7,625 bases of DNA. Source: Candidatus Nanohalarchaeota archaeon. Its GTDB lineage: Archaea > EX4484-52 > B79-G9. The DNA is taken from positions 1 to 7,625 of the forward strand of contig DAOVYR010000048.1 of assembly GCA_030635525.1 (NCBI GenBank), written 5' to 3'. Numbering within the stretch: the first letter of the stretch is position 1; each line of letters starts with the position of its first letter. Below, piece by piece: positions 1 through 6,550 of this stretch. Under the pieces are notes generated by a model, which saw only the letters and a list, made by a program, of their open reading frames with translations, searched no databases and was not told where the DNA came from. A program made the translations under genes and the position numbers.

Positions 1-426
1 CCCGCTCTCAACATTAAAGCTATCCATATTGTCGATTATCTCCTTTGACTCATCCAGCGCAAACCCGCTAACCCACGAATATTTCATCTCATTGCCAAAC
101 TCCACCTTCGCGACTTTTGTTAAAAACCCCCCGGCAAGATTAACTCCTCTTACCTTCCTGATAACCTCAACATCATCCTTTGTAAGGCTGCTCCCGGCAC
201 TCCCCATTGACTCAAAGCCACTGCCGGGCATAATCATGATAATATCCGCGCCCATCTTATCAAATTCTGCATTCATCCCGTCTTTCAGCCCCTGGCCGAG
301 AGATACAAGAGAAACAACAGCCGCCACACCGATAATTATCCCGATCATAGTAAGCCATGAGCGCTTCTTCCTGTTCTTGATATCCCTATACGCAGTTTTT
401 ACATAGTCTTCCATCATAGACATCAT
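1..426 (-). CDS. MacB/FtsX-type ABC transporter permease, second paralog (partial, C-terminus off the left edge)
   Basis: The 142 visible codons read MEDYVKTAYRDIKNRKKRSW, then a first membrane segment (TMIGIIIGVAAVVSLVSLGQG), then the start of an extracytoplasmic domain. This is the MacB_PCD layout: one N-terminal helix, a large outer domain, and three C-terminal helices that would lie outside the window. It is a clear paralog of the next upstream gene, sharing VSL-SLGQG, DVEVIRKV-GV and the spacing between them. The ATG at 424–426 overlaps the TGA of the upstream permease (ATGA), and GAGGT sits 7 bases ahead of it. Further in-frame ATGs at 423, 417 and 414 make the exact start uncertain by up to four codons. 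The gene is translationally coupled to its partner and probably forms a heterodimer with it. Substrate unknown. Confidence 0.9.
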   Translation of the reverse strand, partial: MMSMMEDYVKTAYRDIKNRKKRSWLTMIGIIIGVAAVVSLVSLGQGLKDGMNAEFDKMGADIIMIMPGSGFESMGSAGSSLTKDDVEVIRKVRGVNLAGGFLTKVAKVEFGNEMKYSWVSGFALDESKEIIDNMDSFNVESG

Positions 427-1649
427 CTTCTATACCTCAATGAATCCACCGGGTTCTTCCTTGACGCTTCAATTGCAGGAAACATTCCCGATAAACTACC
501 GATAACAAACGAAAAGAGCAGTGCCCCAATAATCAGTTCAGCAGAATAAAACACCTTCAAGATAGTCACTCCGGAAGCCACAGCAATCATCTCTGCGGCC
601 TTTCCTATAGCATAGCCCATAACAACCCCCACAACGCCGCCCACAAGCCCGAGCAGCCCGGACTCGATAACAAATATCGCCATGACATCAATATTTCTCG
701 CACCGATTGACTTCATGATCCCAATCTCCCTTGTCCTCTCAAGAACAGAAGTATACATTGTATTCATGATACCAACACCGCCGACAAGAAGAGATATGAA
801 TGCGATCCCGACAAGAAACACCTGCACCATCCCAAGCATTCCCTTGAAACTCGCAATCAACTGCTCAGCAGTAGCCACAGTAAAATCCTCCTCCCCTATC
901 TTGACACGATGGTCTTTGCGCAGAGCATCCTCAATATTTTCCGCAACATCCGCAGGCATAAAGCCGGCGCTGGTCTCAACAAATATAAGCGATAACTCCT
1001 CATCCTCAATACCAAATAGATCACGCGCAGTATCCAAAGGCACAGTAACCTTTGTATCATGCACAGGATTGCCTGTCTTCTTCGTAATTGCAATAACTTC
1101 AAGATTCCTGTCATTGACAGTTATCTTCTCACCCCTCTTGATCTCCCTGTCAAACAGGCTATTACCGGTATCTATCGCAACACTTGCTTTATACTTCTCA
1201 GACTCCTTCGGATACCTCCCTTCCTCCAGCATAAAATAATCAATGTTTTCGATAAACTTGATTGACTTTGAATCAGTAGATGATGCAAAAAGCATAGTAT
1301 AGCGCGACTTGCCCCTATACTCGATTTTCGCAGTCCTCACAAGCACCCCGATTGCATGATCAACTCCCTTCACTTTCCGTATGACCTCAACATCATGATC
1401 CGACAACTTCGCAGCAACAAGCCCGGTAGTCATAGGCGACGACATATCACCTCCACCCGGAGTAACAGTAATCCTGTTGCTTCCAAGCATCTCAAACTGC
1501 TCATCGACTGCATTTTGCATACCCTGACCGAGAGATATCAGTGAAACCACGGCAGCGATACCGATAAATATTCCAAGGATAGTAAGAGCGGTTCTAAGCT
1601 TGCGCCCCCCGAACGTACTAATCGAGAACCTGAAATAATCTAAAATCAT
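423..1649 (-). CDS. MacB/FtsX-type ABC transporter permease
   Basis: 408 residues, full length for the family. Residues about 20–42 form the first membrane helix. Residues about 45–265 form the extracytoplasmic MacB_PCD domain. The FtsX domain follows, with helices near 273–298, 322–350 and 368–392. The cytoplasmic loop ERTREIGIMKSIGA (304–317) is the family's coupling-helix signature, and the C-terminus has the usual P-A-x-E-A-(x)-NPV-x-SLRY ending. The start is ATG with GGTGG five bases upstream. The gene follows the CARDB-protein gene after 57 bases and overlaps the second permease by four bases. In MacB/LolCDE-type systems such permeases transmit ATP-driven movement to an outer domain rather than forming a channel. 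Whether this one exports a compound, extracts lipoproteins or works on the cell surface cannot be told from sequence. Confidence 0.95.
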   Translation of the reverse strand: MILDYFRFSISTFGGRKLRTALTILGIFIGIAAVVSLISLGQGMQNAVDEQFEMLGSNRITVTPGGGDMSSPMTTGLVAAKLSDHDVEVIRKVKGVDHAIGVLVRTAKIEYRGKSRYTMLFASSTDSKSIKFIENIDYFMLEEGRYPKESEKYKASVAIDTGNSLFDREIKRGEKITVNDRNLEVIAITKKTGNPVHDTKVTVPLDTARDLFGIEDEELSLIFVETSAGFMPADVAENIEDALRKDHRVKIGEEDFTVATAEQLIASFKGMLGMVQVFLVGIAFISLLVGGVGIMNTMYTSVLERTREIGIMKSIGARNIDVMAIFVIESGLLGLVGGVVGVVMGYAIGKAAEMIAVASGVTILKVFYSAELIIGALLFSFVIGSLSGMFPAIEASRKNPVDSLRYRR

Positions 1650-1706
1650 CTATTCCACCAACGCCAGGACACTCCTGAAATATTTACCGATCGCAAGCAT
1701 AACAGC

Positions 1707-2936
1707 TCACGACCTTTTCTTTCGCCTAAAGATTCTGTATACAATATATAGTACGACAATCAGGACTACAGCATACACCAGAGTATTTGAACCGCCATCT
1801 GCACTTATCTCACCAACCTTGATAAGATGTTCCCTTGAATATATCGGAAGCTCAAGTTCAAAATCCTCTACATGTTCATCATTATACGCATCCTTGTATG
1901 TAACAGTAACTAAAACAGGTATCTTTGTATCATTCAGCGACTCATCAACATAGAGTTTAAATTCAGCAGTATCAAAATCATCAGAATCAAGATTGCCAAT
2001 ATATGTCCTGTCAGGCCCGAGAATCTCATAATTCTTTGACTGCGCAAGCACAATACTCACAAACTTCGCCTGCGTCGCACCAATATTAGACATACTGACA
2101 ATGATACTGCCTTTTGTACCGCCCATAAACGTATCCGACTCTTCCATATATACCTGAATCTCAGGATCAGAAGAAATCAAAAGCCCGACAATATCATTTT
2201 TAGTGTATGTTGTCCCTGCTTCATCTGAATAAGTCAAAGTGATCGGTATCTTATAGACTTTCGGCTCAGCCGATGCCTCTGAAATAACACGGAAAAGCAC
2301 AGTCTCCTCTTCACCTGGCTCTAGCTTCTCAATACGTTTCTCAGTAGTCGAACCTACCGGCGCAAAAGGCGTAGCTGAATCAGACATATCAAGCTTCAGG
2401 GTGATATCCCTTATCTGCGTATTTGCAAGATTCTTAAGTGTAAACTCCACATCCGCCTTGCCTCCGGCAACAATATCATCTGGTACAGATTCAACTTTTT
2501 CAATAGAAAGTATGGTGTCCCTGGGTTTCACATAAATATCAAATGAAATAGTAAACCACAAACCCTCCTCGCCTGTGCGGTATCTCAGATCTATTGAACT
2601 GTTCCCAGGCACCGCATTTTTATCAACCCTTACCTTGTACGTCAAAAGCACAGGCTGTGACGGTTCAATCCTCCCGTAGTTTTTAACTGCATCCACATCA
2701 GAATCAAGACTGAACGGGTATTTTGGCAGAAGCTCAAAAGTACTATCTGTTGCAGGTCTTGTACCGAGATTCTCAACCTTGACATAAAGGTCCATATACT
2801 TACCCGGCTCTGCAGGATATGGCTCATATATTGTAGAGACAACCTTAAAATCACTATAACCCGGGCTGGTCTGCGCAAGCGCATTACCCCCAAGCACCAT
2901 CATCATCACAATCAATCCAGCTAATATTTTTTTCAT
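1707..2936 (-). CDS. secreted, membrane-anchored CARDB-repeat protein (COG1361, S-layer-related) of the ABC operon
   Basis: 409 residues. It has a signal peptide (1–21, cleavage after ALA), then three beta-sandwich units at about 28–137, 140–255 and 258–365. Each carries CARDB/NEW3-like wording such as VKVENLGTRPA, FTLKNLANTQIRDITLKL and VSMSNIGATQAKFVSIVL. A single C-terminal helix (about 385–402) and a basic RRKKRS tail anchor it with the domains outside the cell. It has a strong ribosome binding site (AGAGGTGAT; four bases from GGTGA to ATG) and begins 18 bases after the ATPase gene ends. Proteins of this type are often encoded with MacB-like ABC genes in archaea. I infer that it serves as the transporter's outer adaptor or binding component, taking the place of the HlyD-type MacA, which is absent here. 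It could instead be a surface-layer component. Confidence 0.88.
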   Translation of the reverse strand: MKKILAGLIVMMMVLGGNALAQTSPGYSDFKVVSTIYEPYPAEPGKYMDLYVKVENLGTRPATDSTFELLPKYPFSLDSDVDAVKNYGRIEPSQPVLLTYKVRVDKNAVPGNSSIDLRYRTGEEGLWFTISFDIYVKPRDTILSIEKVESVPDDIVAGGKADVEFTLKNLANTQIRDITLKLDMSDSATPFAPVGSTTEKRIEKLEPGEEETVLFRVISEASAEPKVYKIPITLTYSDEAGTTYTKNDIVGLLISSDPEIQVYMEESDTFMGGTKGSIIVSMSNIGATQAKFVSIVLAQSKNYEILGPDRTYIGNLDSDDFDTAEFKLYVDESLNDTKIPVLVTVTYKDAYNDEHVEDFELELPIYSREHLIKVGEISADGGSNTLVYAVVLIVVLYIVYRIFRRKKRS

Positions 2937-2954
2937 AAAATCACCTCTAAGCTC

Positions 2955-3632
2955 TCAAACAACTTTCCCGTCCTTTAGACGTATTATTCTTTGCGCATGC
3001 TTTGCGATATCCTCATCATGCGTAACCATTATAATTGTCTTTCCCTCCTTATGCAACTTCCCGATAAGCCCGATTATTTCCTCACCTGTCCTAGAATCAA
3101 GATTACCTGTCGGCTCATCTGCAAGAATCACTTCAGGGTCATTTGCAAGCGCCCTTGCAACAGCCACCCTCTGCTGCTGGCCGCCGGACATCTCAGTCGG
3201 CTTGTGCTCCATCCTATCTCCAAGGTCAACAAGAGAGAGAAGTTTTTTTGCTATTTCCATCCGCTCATCCTTTGAAACACCCTGGAATATCATAGGAAGC
3301 TCAACATTTTCAATTGCACTGATAGAATTTATGAGATTGAATGTCTGGAAGATAAACCCGATTTTCTTGCCGCGAATCTGCGCAAGCTCGCTTTCCCCAA
3401 GCTGCGATATATCATGCCCGTCAAGAAATACTTTGCCCTTTGTAGGCACATCAAGACACCCGACCATATTCATGGCAGTGCTTTTACCGCTCCCGCTGGG
3501 ACCCATGATTGCAACGAACTCACCGCGATTGATGACAATATCAACACCGTCAAGCGCAGGAACCTCGACATCTCCCATCTTATATATCTTCTCTACATTT
3601 CTTACTTCAATTACAGGTATTTTTTTTTTCAT
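2955..3632 (-). CDS. LolD/MacB-type ABC transporter ATP-binding protein
   Basis: 225 residues from the ATG chosen here, normal for this family. All ATPase motifs are present: Walker A GPSGSGKST (44–52), Q-loop Q96 in FQTFNL, signature MSGGQ (148–152), Walker B VILADEP ending at D172-E173, D-loop GNLD, and switch histidine H205 in VTHD. The KIYKMGDVEVPALDGV segment is typical of the LolD/MacB/FtsE subgroup that pairs with FtsX-type permeases. An in-frame GTG at 3713 overlapping the regulator's stop would add 27 residues. I prefer ATG 3632 because GGTGA lies four bases upstream, the same arrangement as the next gene, and because the added residues are not family-like. Ten consecutive A residues lie just after the ATG. 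It supplies ATP hydrolysis for the two permeases downstream. Confidence 0.95.
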   Translation of the reverse strand: MKKKIPVIEVRNVEKIYKMGDVEVPALDGVDIVINRGEFVAIMGPSGSGKSTAMNMVGCLDVPTKGKVFLDGHDISQLGESELAQIRGKKIGFIFQTFNLINSISAIENVELPMIFQGVSKDERMEIAKKLLSLVDLGDRMEHKPTEMSGGQQQRVAVARALANDPEVILADEPTGNLDSRTGEEIIGLIGKLHKEGKTIIMVTHDEDIAKHAQRIIRLKDGKVV

Positions 3633-3709
3633 TGCATCACCAATATCACTCACAATGAAAAGCTTGGAATCATCCAACAGTTCATATATTCCATGATTTT
3701 CATATAAAA

Positions 3710-4216
3710 TCACTTGATTTTTTTAAGCATATCAATCATTTCCACAATCACAGAGTCAAACCTCATTACCTGACCATAATACTCTTCAACCACTAAAAGT
3801 TTCCTTTTATCATCGTCAGTTTTCGCCTTCTCCCTAAACTTCTCAATTATCCCGGGAAGCTCAGACTTTGCATAACTTAACTGATTTTGCTGCTTCCTTG
3901 CAAGCTGGTCTATTGTTGCATCAATAAAGTTCTTCTCCATATGCACATAACATTTCTTGCTGTTTGGCTTGCGGGTTTTGCTTATAATCTCGAACTGCGC
4001 AAGCATCGCAACCTTGAGGCTGATTGACGCAAGACTATATCCTGTTTCCCGGGCAATCTCATCCATTGCCACGTCTTCTGGCGAAATATAAACAAGCGCG
4101 ATAATCTTTGAAGACAGCGGGTCAAGCCCCCCCATCAGGCACATCTTTTCCATAAATGCCCTGAATTCTCCTTCTGCCCCAATCATACCATCACAATATA
4201 ACTTACAATCCATCAT
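3710..4216 (-). CDS. GbsR/MarR-like winged-helix transcriptional regulator
   Basis: 168 residues from ATG 4216. Residues about 15–95 form a winged helix-turn-helix: a leading helix FRAFMEKMCLMGGLDPLSSK, a recognition region DEIARETGYSLASISLKVAML, and a wing around TRKPNSKKCYV. A helical, probably coiled-coil, tail of about 75 residues likely mediates dimerisation. This layout matches the GbsR (COG1510) branch. A TTG at 4222 and the ATG at 4213 are also in frame. ATG 4186 has GTGAT three bases upstream and would give 158 residues, so the start is uncertain. The gene opens the ABC operon, and its stop overlaps the possible GTG of the ATPase frame. It has its own TATA box with a palindrome just beyond, which suggests control of the operon including itself. 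The ligand is unknown. Four cysteines (4, 8, 26, 89) could allow redox or metal sensing, but nothing shows this. Confidence 0.8.
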   Translation of the reverse strand: MMDCKLYCDGMIGAEGEFRAFMEKMCLMGGLDPLSSKIIALVYISPEDVAMDEIARETGYSLASISLKVAMLAQFEIISKTRKPNSKKCYVHMEKNFIDATIDQLARKQQNQLSYAKSELPGIIEKFREKAKTDDDKRKLLVVEEYYGQVMRFDSVIVEMIDMLKKIK

Positions 4217-4267
4217 CCACAAACAAGATACAATATTTACAACTTTTAATATCTTTTAAAACTTTAA

Positions 4268-4284
4268 AATATATAAATCTTACG
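4268..4284 (-). promoter_or_regulatory. promoter of the ABC operon (TATA box with upstream BRE position)
   Basis: On the minus strand the sequence reads CGTAAGA followed by TTTATATATT, a good archaeal TATA box with purine-containing bases in the BRE position. Transcription would start about 25 bases downstream, near 4246, giving a leader of about 30 bases before ATG 4216. This is the only convincing promoter found for the regulator–ATPase–CARDB–permease series. Confidence 0.6.
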
Positions 4285-4294
4285 ATAGTCAGGC

Positions 4295-4306
4295 CATTAT
4301 TTAATG
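4295..4306. promoter_or_regulatory. candidate operator: CATTA-TT-TAATG palindrome
   Basis: A perfect 5+2+5 inverted repeat sits 11 bases beyond the BRE position of the ABC-operon promoter, on the upstream side. A looser pair, AGTCA at 4287–4291 and TGACT at 4305–4309, overlaps it. Winged-helix dimers of the MarR/GbsR type bind short palindromes near their own promoters, so autoregulation is plausible. No second copy was noticed in the other promoters of this window, and chance in AT-rich sequence is possible. Confidence 0.3.
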
Positions 4307-4327
4307 ACTTACAGAGGACAAGCATGT

Positions 4328-4786
4328 TTATATGCATTCCTGACTCTTAAGCTTTCGCGCAAAATCCCGGGCCTTCTCAACATCTTCTTTGTTTGGCCTG
4401 CCTTTGTTCAGCCCGCCGATCAATTTGAAAGGCCCAAAACAATTGAACCCCTTGCAGCAAAAATCACCGGCAACATCAAACCCTTTGCATGTCAACTTAT
4501 TTTTTAAATATTCATTGTATGATGGCTTACCTCTCCAGCTTGTCGAAAAAACAAATGCTTTCCTGCCCCTAAAACGAGGCAACCCAAAAACAAATTTCTC
4601 TATGCTCTTATGAGGCCTGCCACCATAAACCCCGGAACCAAAACCTACAAGATCATACTGTTCCAGATTAACCAGATCTGCTTCCTGCGGCTCCATTAAA
4701 TCTGCATCTAAAATCTCAGCCATCGCTTCGGCTATCATCTTAGTATTCCCTCTATGCATAGAACTGCATACAATCAATGTTTTCAT
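4328..4786 (-). CDS. flavodoxin-family protein
   Basis: 152 residues from ATG 4786. The N-terminus MKTLIVCSSMHRGNTKMIAE is the first strand and phosphate-binding loop of a flavodoxin (S-x-H-x-GNT binding the FMN phosphate). Residues 45–56 (YDLVGFGSGVYG) and 76–86 (KAFVFSTSWRG) match the second and third flavin-contact regions. The tail with CCKGFNCFGP…GGLNKGRPN…A-x-x-FA is typical of short stand-alone flavodoxins in archaea and clostridia. C109, C110 and C115 cluster near the flavin side of that tail. It should be a cytoplasmic FMN electron carrier; its partner is not visible here. An alternative TTG start at 4792 overlaps the upstream stop. The gene begins two bases after the PspC-domain gene ends, so the two are cotranscribed. 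Confidence 0.88.
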   Translation of the reverse strand: MKTLIVCSSMHRGNTKMIAEAMAEILDADLMEPQEADLVNLEQYDLVGFGSGVYGGRPHKSIEKFVFGLPRFRGRKAFVFSTSWRGKPSYNEYLKNKLTCKGFDVAGDFCCKGFNCFGPFKLIGGLNKGRPNKEDVEKARDFARKLKSQECI

Positions 4787-4788
4787 AC

Positions 4789-5235
4789 TCAACGCTTTCC
4801 CTCTTCAGGAATGATTATCCACGCGATGATGTATGCAATCACTCCTGCCCCGCCCATCAGCGTGAATAAAACCCATAAAAGTCTTATCACTGTCGGATCC
4901 ATATCAAGATATTCTGCGATTCCGCCGCAGACGCCGCCAATCATTCTGTCTTTTGTACTCCGAAAAAGCCTTTTTCCTTTACTGTTTTTCGTTTTCACAA
5001 TCTCATCACCCCGAACTTTTGAAAAAACAAGATAGAGCAAAGCCCCAAATATGTTAAAAAACACAATCACAAGAATCCAGAACAGTTTCTGCGCACCCGT
5101 CATCTTAGACACAAGACAGTGCACAAGCGCCCAGATCCAGAATATGAATAATGCAAGCGCGCCTGCAAGCGCAATCATAACAATAAACACAAACAGCATA
5201 GCCAAAGAAATCCCGATAATTTCTGTGAAAGTCAT
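4789..5235 (-). CDS. PLDc_N–PspC domain membrane protein
   Basis: 148 residues from ATG 5235. A first helix lies near residues 8–37. A PLDc_N-like unit follows (WALVHCLVSK…FWILVIVFFNIFGALLYLVF, about 34–71), then a short charged linker. A complete PspC domain occupies about 88–146: RLFRSTKDRMIGGVCGGIAEYLD, then DPTVIRLLWVL and a final helix ending IAWIIIPEE. PspC domains take part in envelope-stress responses in bacteria; the archaeal role is not established. I chose ATG 5235 because GGTG lies five bases upstream. An ATG at 5289 would add 18 polar residues (MKINIFIYRTKAENHGVE) with a poorer binding site. It is coupled to the flavodoxin gene immediately downstream. Confidence 0.85.
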   Translation of the reverse strand: MTFTEIIGISLAMLFVFIVMIALAGALALFIFWIWALVHCLVSKMTGAQKLFWILVIVFFNIFGALLYLVFSKVRGDEIVKTKNSKGKRLFRSTKDRMIGGVCGGIAEYLDMDPTVIRLLWVLFTLMGGAGVIAYIIAWIIIPEEGKR

Positions 5236-5385
5236 TTCAACACCATGATTTTCTGCCTTCGTCCTATAGATAAAAATATTGATTTTCATCTATAAAAATC
5301 CTTGCTTTGAAATCATAGAATCATAGCTATAGAAAAGCTTATCTTCTCTTTCTCATGACCTAACGTCAATGTTCCTGTAATCAAG

Positions 5386-6333
5386 TCACTCAGGAGGCAA
5401 TGCACCCGTACATCTCCAGTTTATCTCTGCACTCCGTGTATCCTCGTTCACGACGCATGCGGGATTGCAATATTCTTTCTCAAACTCTTCTTTCATATCC
5501 AGGTCAATCCACCACGTCTTCGTATACTCATTATACATATAACTATCCGTAAGGGTGCCTTTTTCTGTACATTCAATGCCTTCTGCTATCCCCATTGCTT
5601 CATCTAACGTCAATTTGTCTGACACTATAGAAGCCACACAGCAGATACAGGGACACATCAACCCTTCGACTTCCCCGGCATTTGTCTCATCACTTGCGCA
5701 GGTTTCGCCAAGCGTATTTACCACTCTCCCACCTTTTGAGTCACACTCTTCTGGACTCAAAACAATGACACCTCCCCTGCCGGAAACAACATTGACAACC
5801 TTCCAGTTATTGAGTGTGACATTAACTGTTATCCTGTCATTTGTATAATCATCTGTGGCTTTCCCGGGATCTGCATCATACTGAAGCACAACCTGCCAGC
5901 ATCCGGGGCATTTCATCTGCACTAGCATTTTGACATTCAGGTTTCTCCCGTTCTCTTCAACATAAGGCTTCATATCCATAACATACTCCTCAGCAATCTC
6001 AACAGCCTGCCCCTGCAAAGGATCATCATGCACTGGCTCATCAATATCCTCAGTAAATGTCTCCCCTTCAGGAGTCCTGCACTGCCTCGGATAAGACTCC
6101 ATGACAGGATAGCCAAGCGCCTCACACTCCGCAAAACTGCTCACCATCCCCGGGCAGGGCTCTTCCCATGTCCTTAAACACTTTTGTTTCGCCTCGCACC
6201 ATGTATATCCTGCGCTAACAAGACATCCATGCTCATCTGTCTCTCCGCCGATAGGCACATCATCACCATTACCAGTACAGCCGCAAACACCTACTGCAAA
6301 CAACACAACAATAAACAAAATAGTTATTTTCAT
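5386..6333 (-). CDS. cysteine-rich predicted lipoprotein
   Basis: 315 residues. The N-terminus is a lipoprotein signal ending VCGCTGN, so C19 is the likely lipidated residue. The mature chain carries 18 further cysteines, an even number suited to disulfides. They fall in blocks: 37–85 (two short motifs, GCLVSAGYTWCEAKQKC and YPRQCRTPEGETF), CPGC at 142–145, 198–232 (including MCPCICC), and 255–308. Two stretches (about 108–183 and 242–308) resemble each other loosely as helix-plus-sheet units reminiscent of PepSY-like folds. The second ends with NPACVV…AEINWRCTG. I recognise this as a recurring type of surface lipoprotein in archaeal and bacterial genomes, without known function. GAGGTG lies nine bases before the ATG. 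It is transcribed alone and divergently from the gene at 6551. Confidence 0.8.
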   Translation of the reverse strand: MKITILFIVVLFAVGVCGCTGNGDDVPIGGETDEHGCLVSAGYTWCEAKQKCLRTWEEPCPGMVSSFAECEALGYPVMESYPRQCRTPEGETFTEDIDEPVHDDPLQGQAVEIAEEYVMDMKPYVEENGRNLNVKMLVQMKCPGCWQVVLQYDADPGKATDDYTNDRITVNVTLNNWKVVNVVSGRGGVIVLSPEECDSKGGRVVNTLGETCASDETNAGEVEGLMCPCICCVASIVSDKLTLDEAMGIAEGIECTEKGTLTDSYMYNEYTKTWWIDLDMKEEFEKEYCNPACVVNEDTRSAEINWRCTGALPPE

Positions 6334-6381
6334 AATCCTTCACACCTCATTTATTCTATGGCATTCATTTAGCATTACCCA

Positions 6382-6389
6382 CATATAAA
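6382..6389 (-). promoter_or_regulatory. TATA box of the cysteine-rich lipoprotein gene
   Basis: The minus strand reads TTTATATG here. A start of transcription about 26 bases on, near 6360, would leave a leader of about 27 bases containing GAGGTG (6343–6348) before ATG 6333. The BRE position (AGTGCGG) is not a typical match. Confidence 0.5.
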
Positions 6390-6519
6390 CCGCACTGATT
6401 TTATTCGGCGAAGACCGTAACATCTTTAACTATACTTCCTTAACGCAAACTTAGAGGTTCATCTACCCTTTCTATAATACCATAATCATCATTGTATATT
6501 CACATTGTCCAGGGAAAAC

Positions 6520-6529
6520 ATTTTTATTT
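6520..6529 (+). promoter_or_regulatory. TATA box for a leaderless transcript
   Basis: ATTTTTATTT preceded by GGGAAAAC, a purine-rich BRE-like stretch. Its centre is about 26 bases before the ATG at 6551, so transcription should start at or next to the start codon. No ribosome binding site precedes that ATG. Both facts agree on a leaderless mRNA. Confidence 0.5.
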
Positions 6530-6550
6530 CTAATTTATCAACTATAGTGT

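Noticed and set aside
29..406. 125-codon plus-strand open frame at the left edge
   Set aside because: Antisense to the second permease, whose minus-strand frame has clear family motifs.
682..1239. 185-codon plus-strand open frame opposite the first permease
   Set aside because: It lies wholly antisense to a full-length, well-recognised permease, and its composition is that of a mirror frame with no domain.
3202..3696. 164-codon plus-strand open frame opposite the ABC ATPase
   Set aside because: Antisense to conserved ATPase motifs, with no recognisable protein and no ribosome binding site noticed.
4754..5035. 93-codon plus-strand open frame across the flavodoxin/PspC junction
   Set aside because: Mirror of two recognised genes; no independent support.
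5311..5326. Tandem 8-base repeat (AATCATAG twice) upstream of the PspC-domain gene
   Set aside because: Only two copies in an AT-rich gap; may be chance and shows no clear relation to a promoter.
5290..5385. Possible small gene or RNA between the lipoprotein and PspC-domain genes
   Set aside because: No frame with a binding site and no strong fold by eye; probably holds only the promoter of the PspC–flavodoxin unit (an AT-rich TTTTTATA near 5287–5295).
5555..5848. 97-codon plus-strand open frame within the lipoprotein gene
   Set aside because: Antisense to a signal-peptide-bearing, cysteine-rich frame that is plainly the real one.
6360..6510. Short direct repeats (GCATT, CATTGT) in the divergent promoter region
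   Set aside because: Too short and irregular to distinguish from chance; no CRISPR-like spacing.
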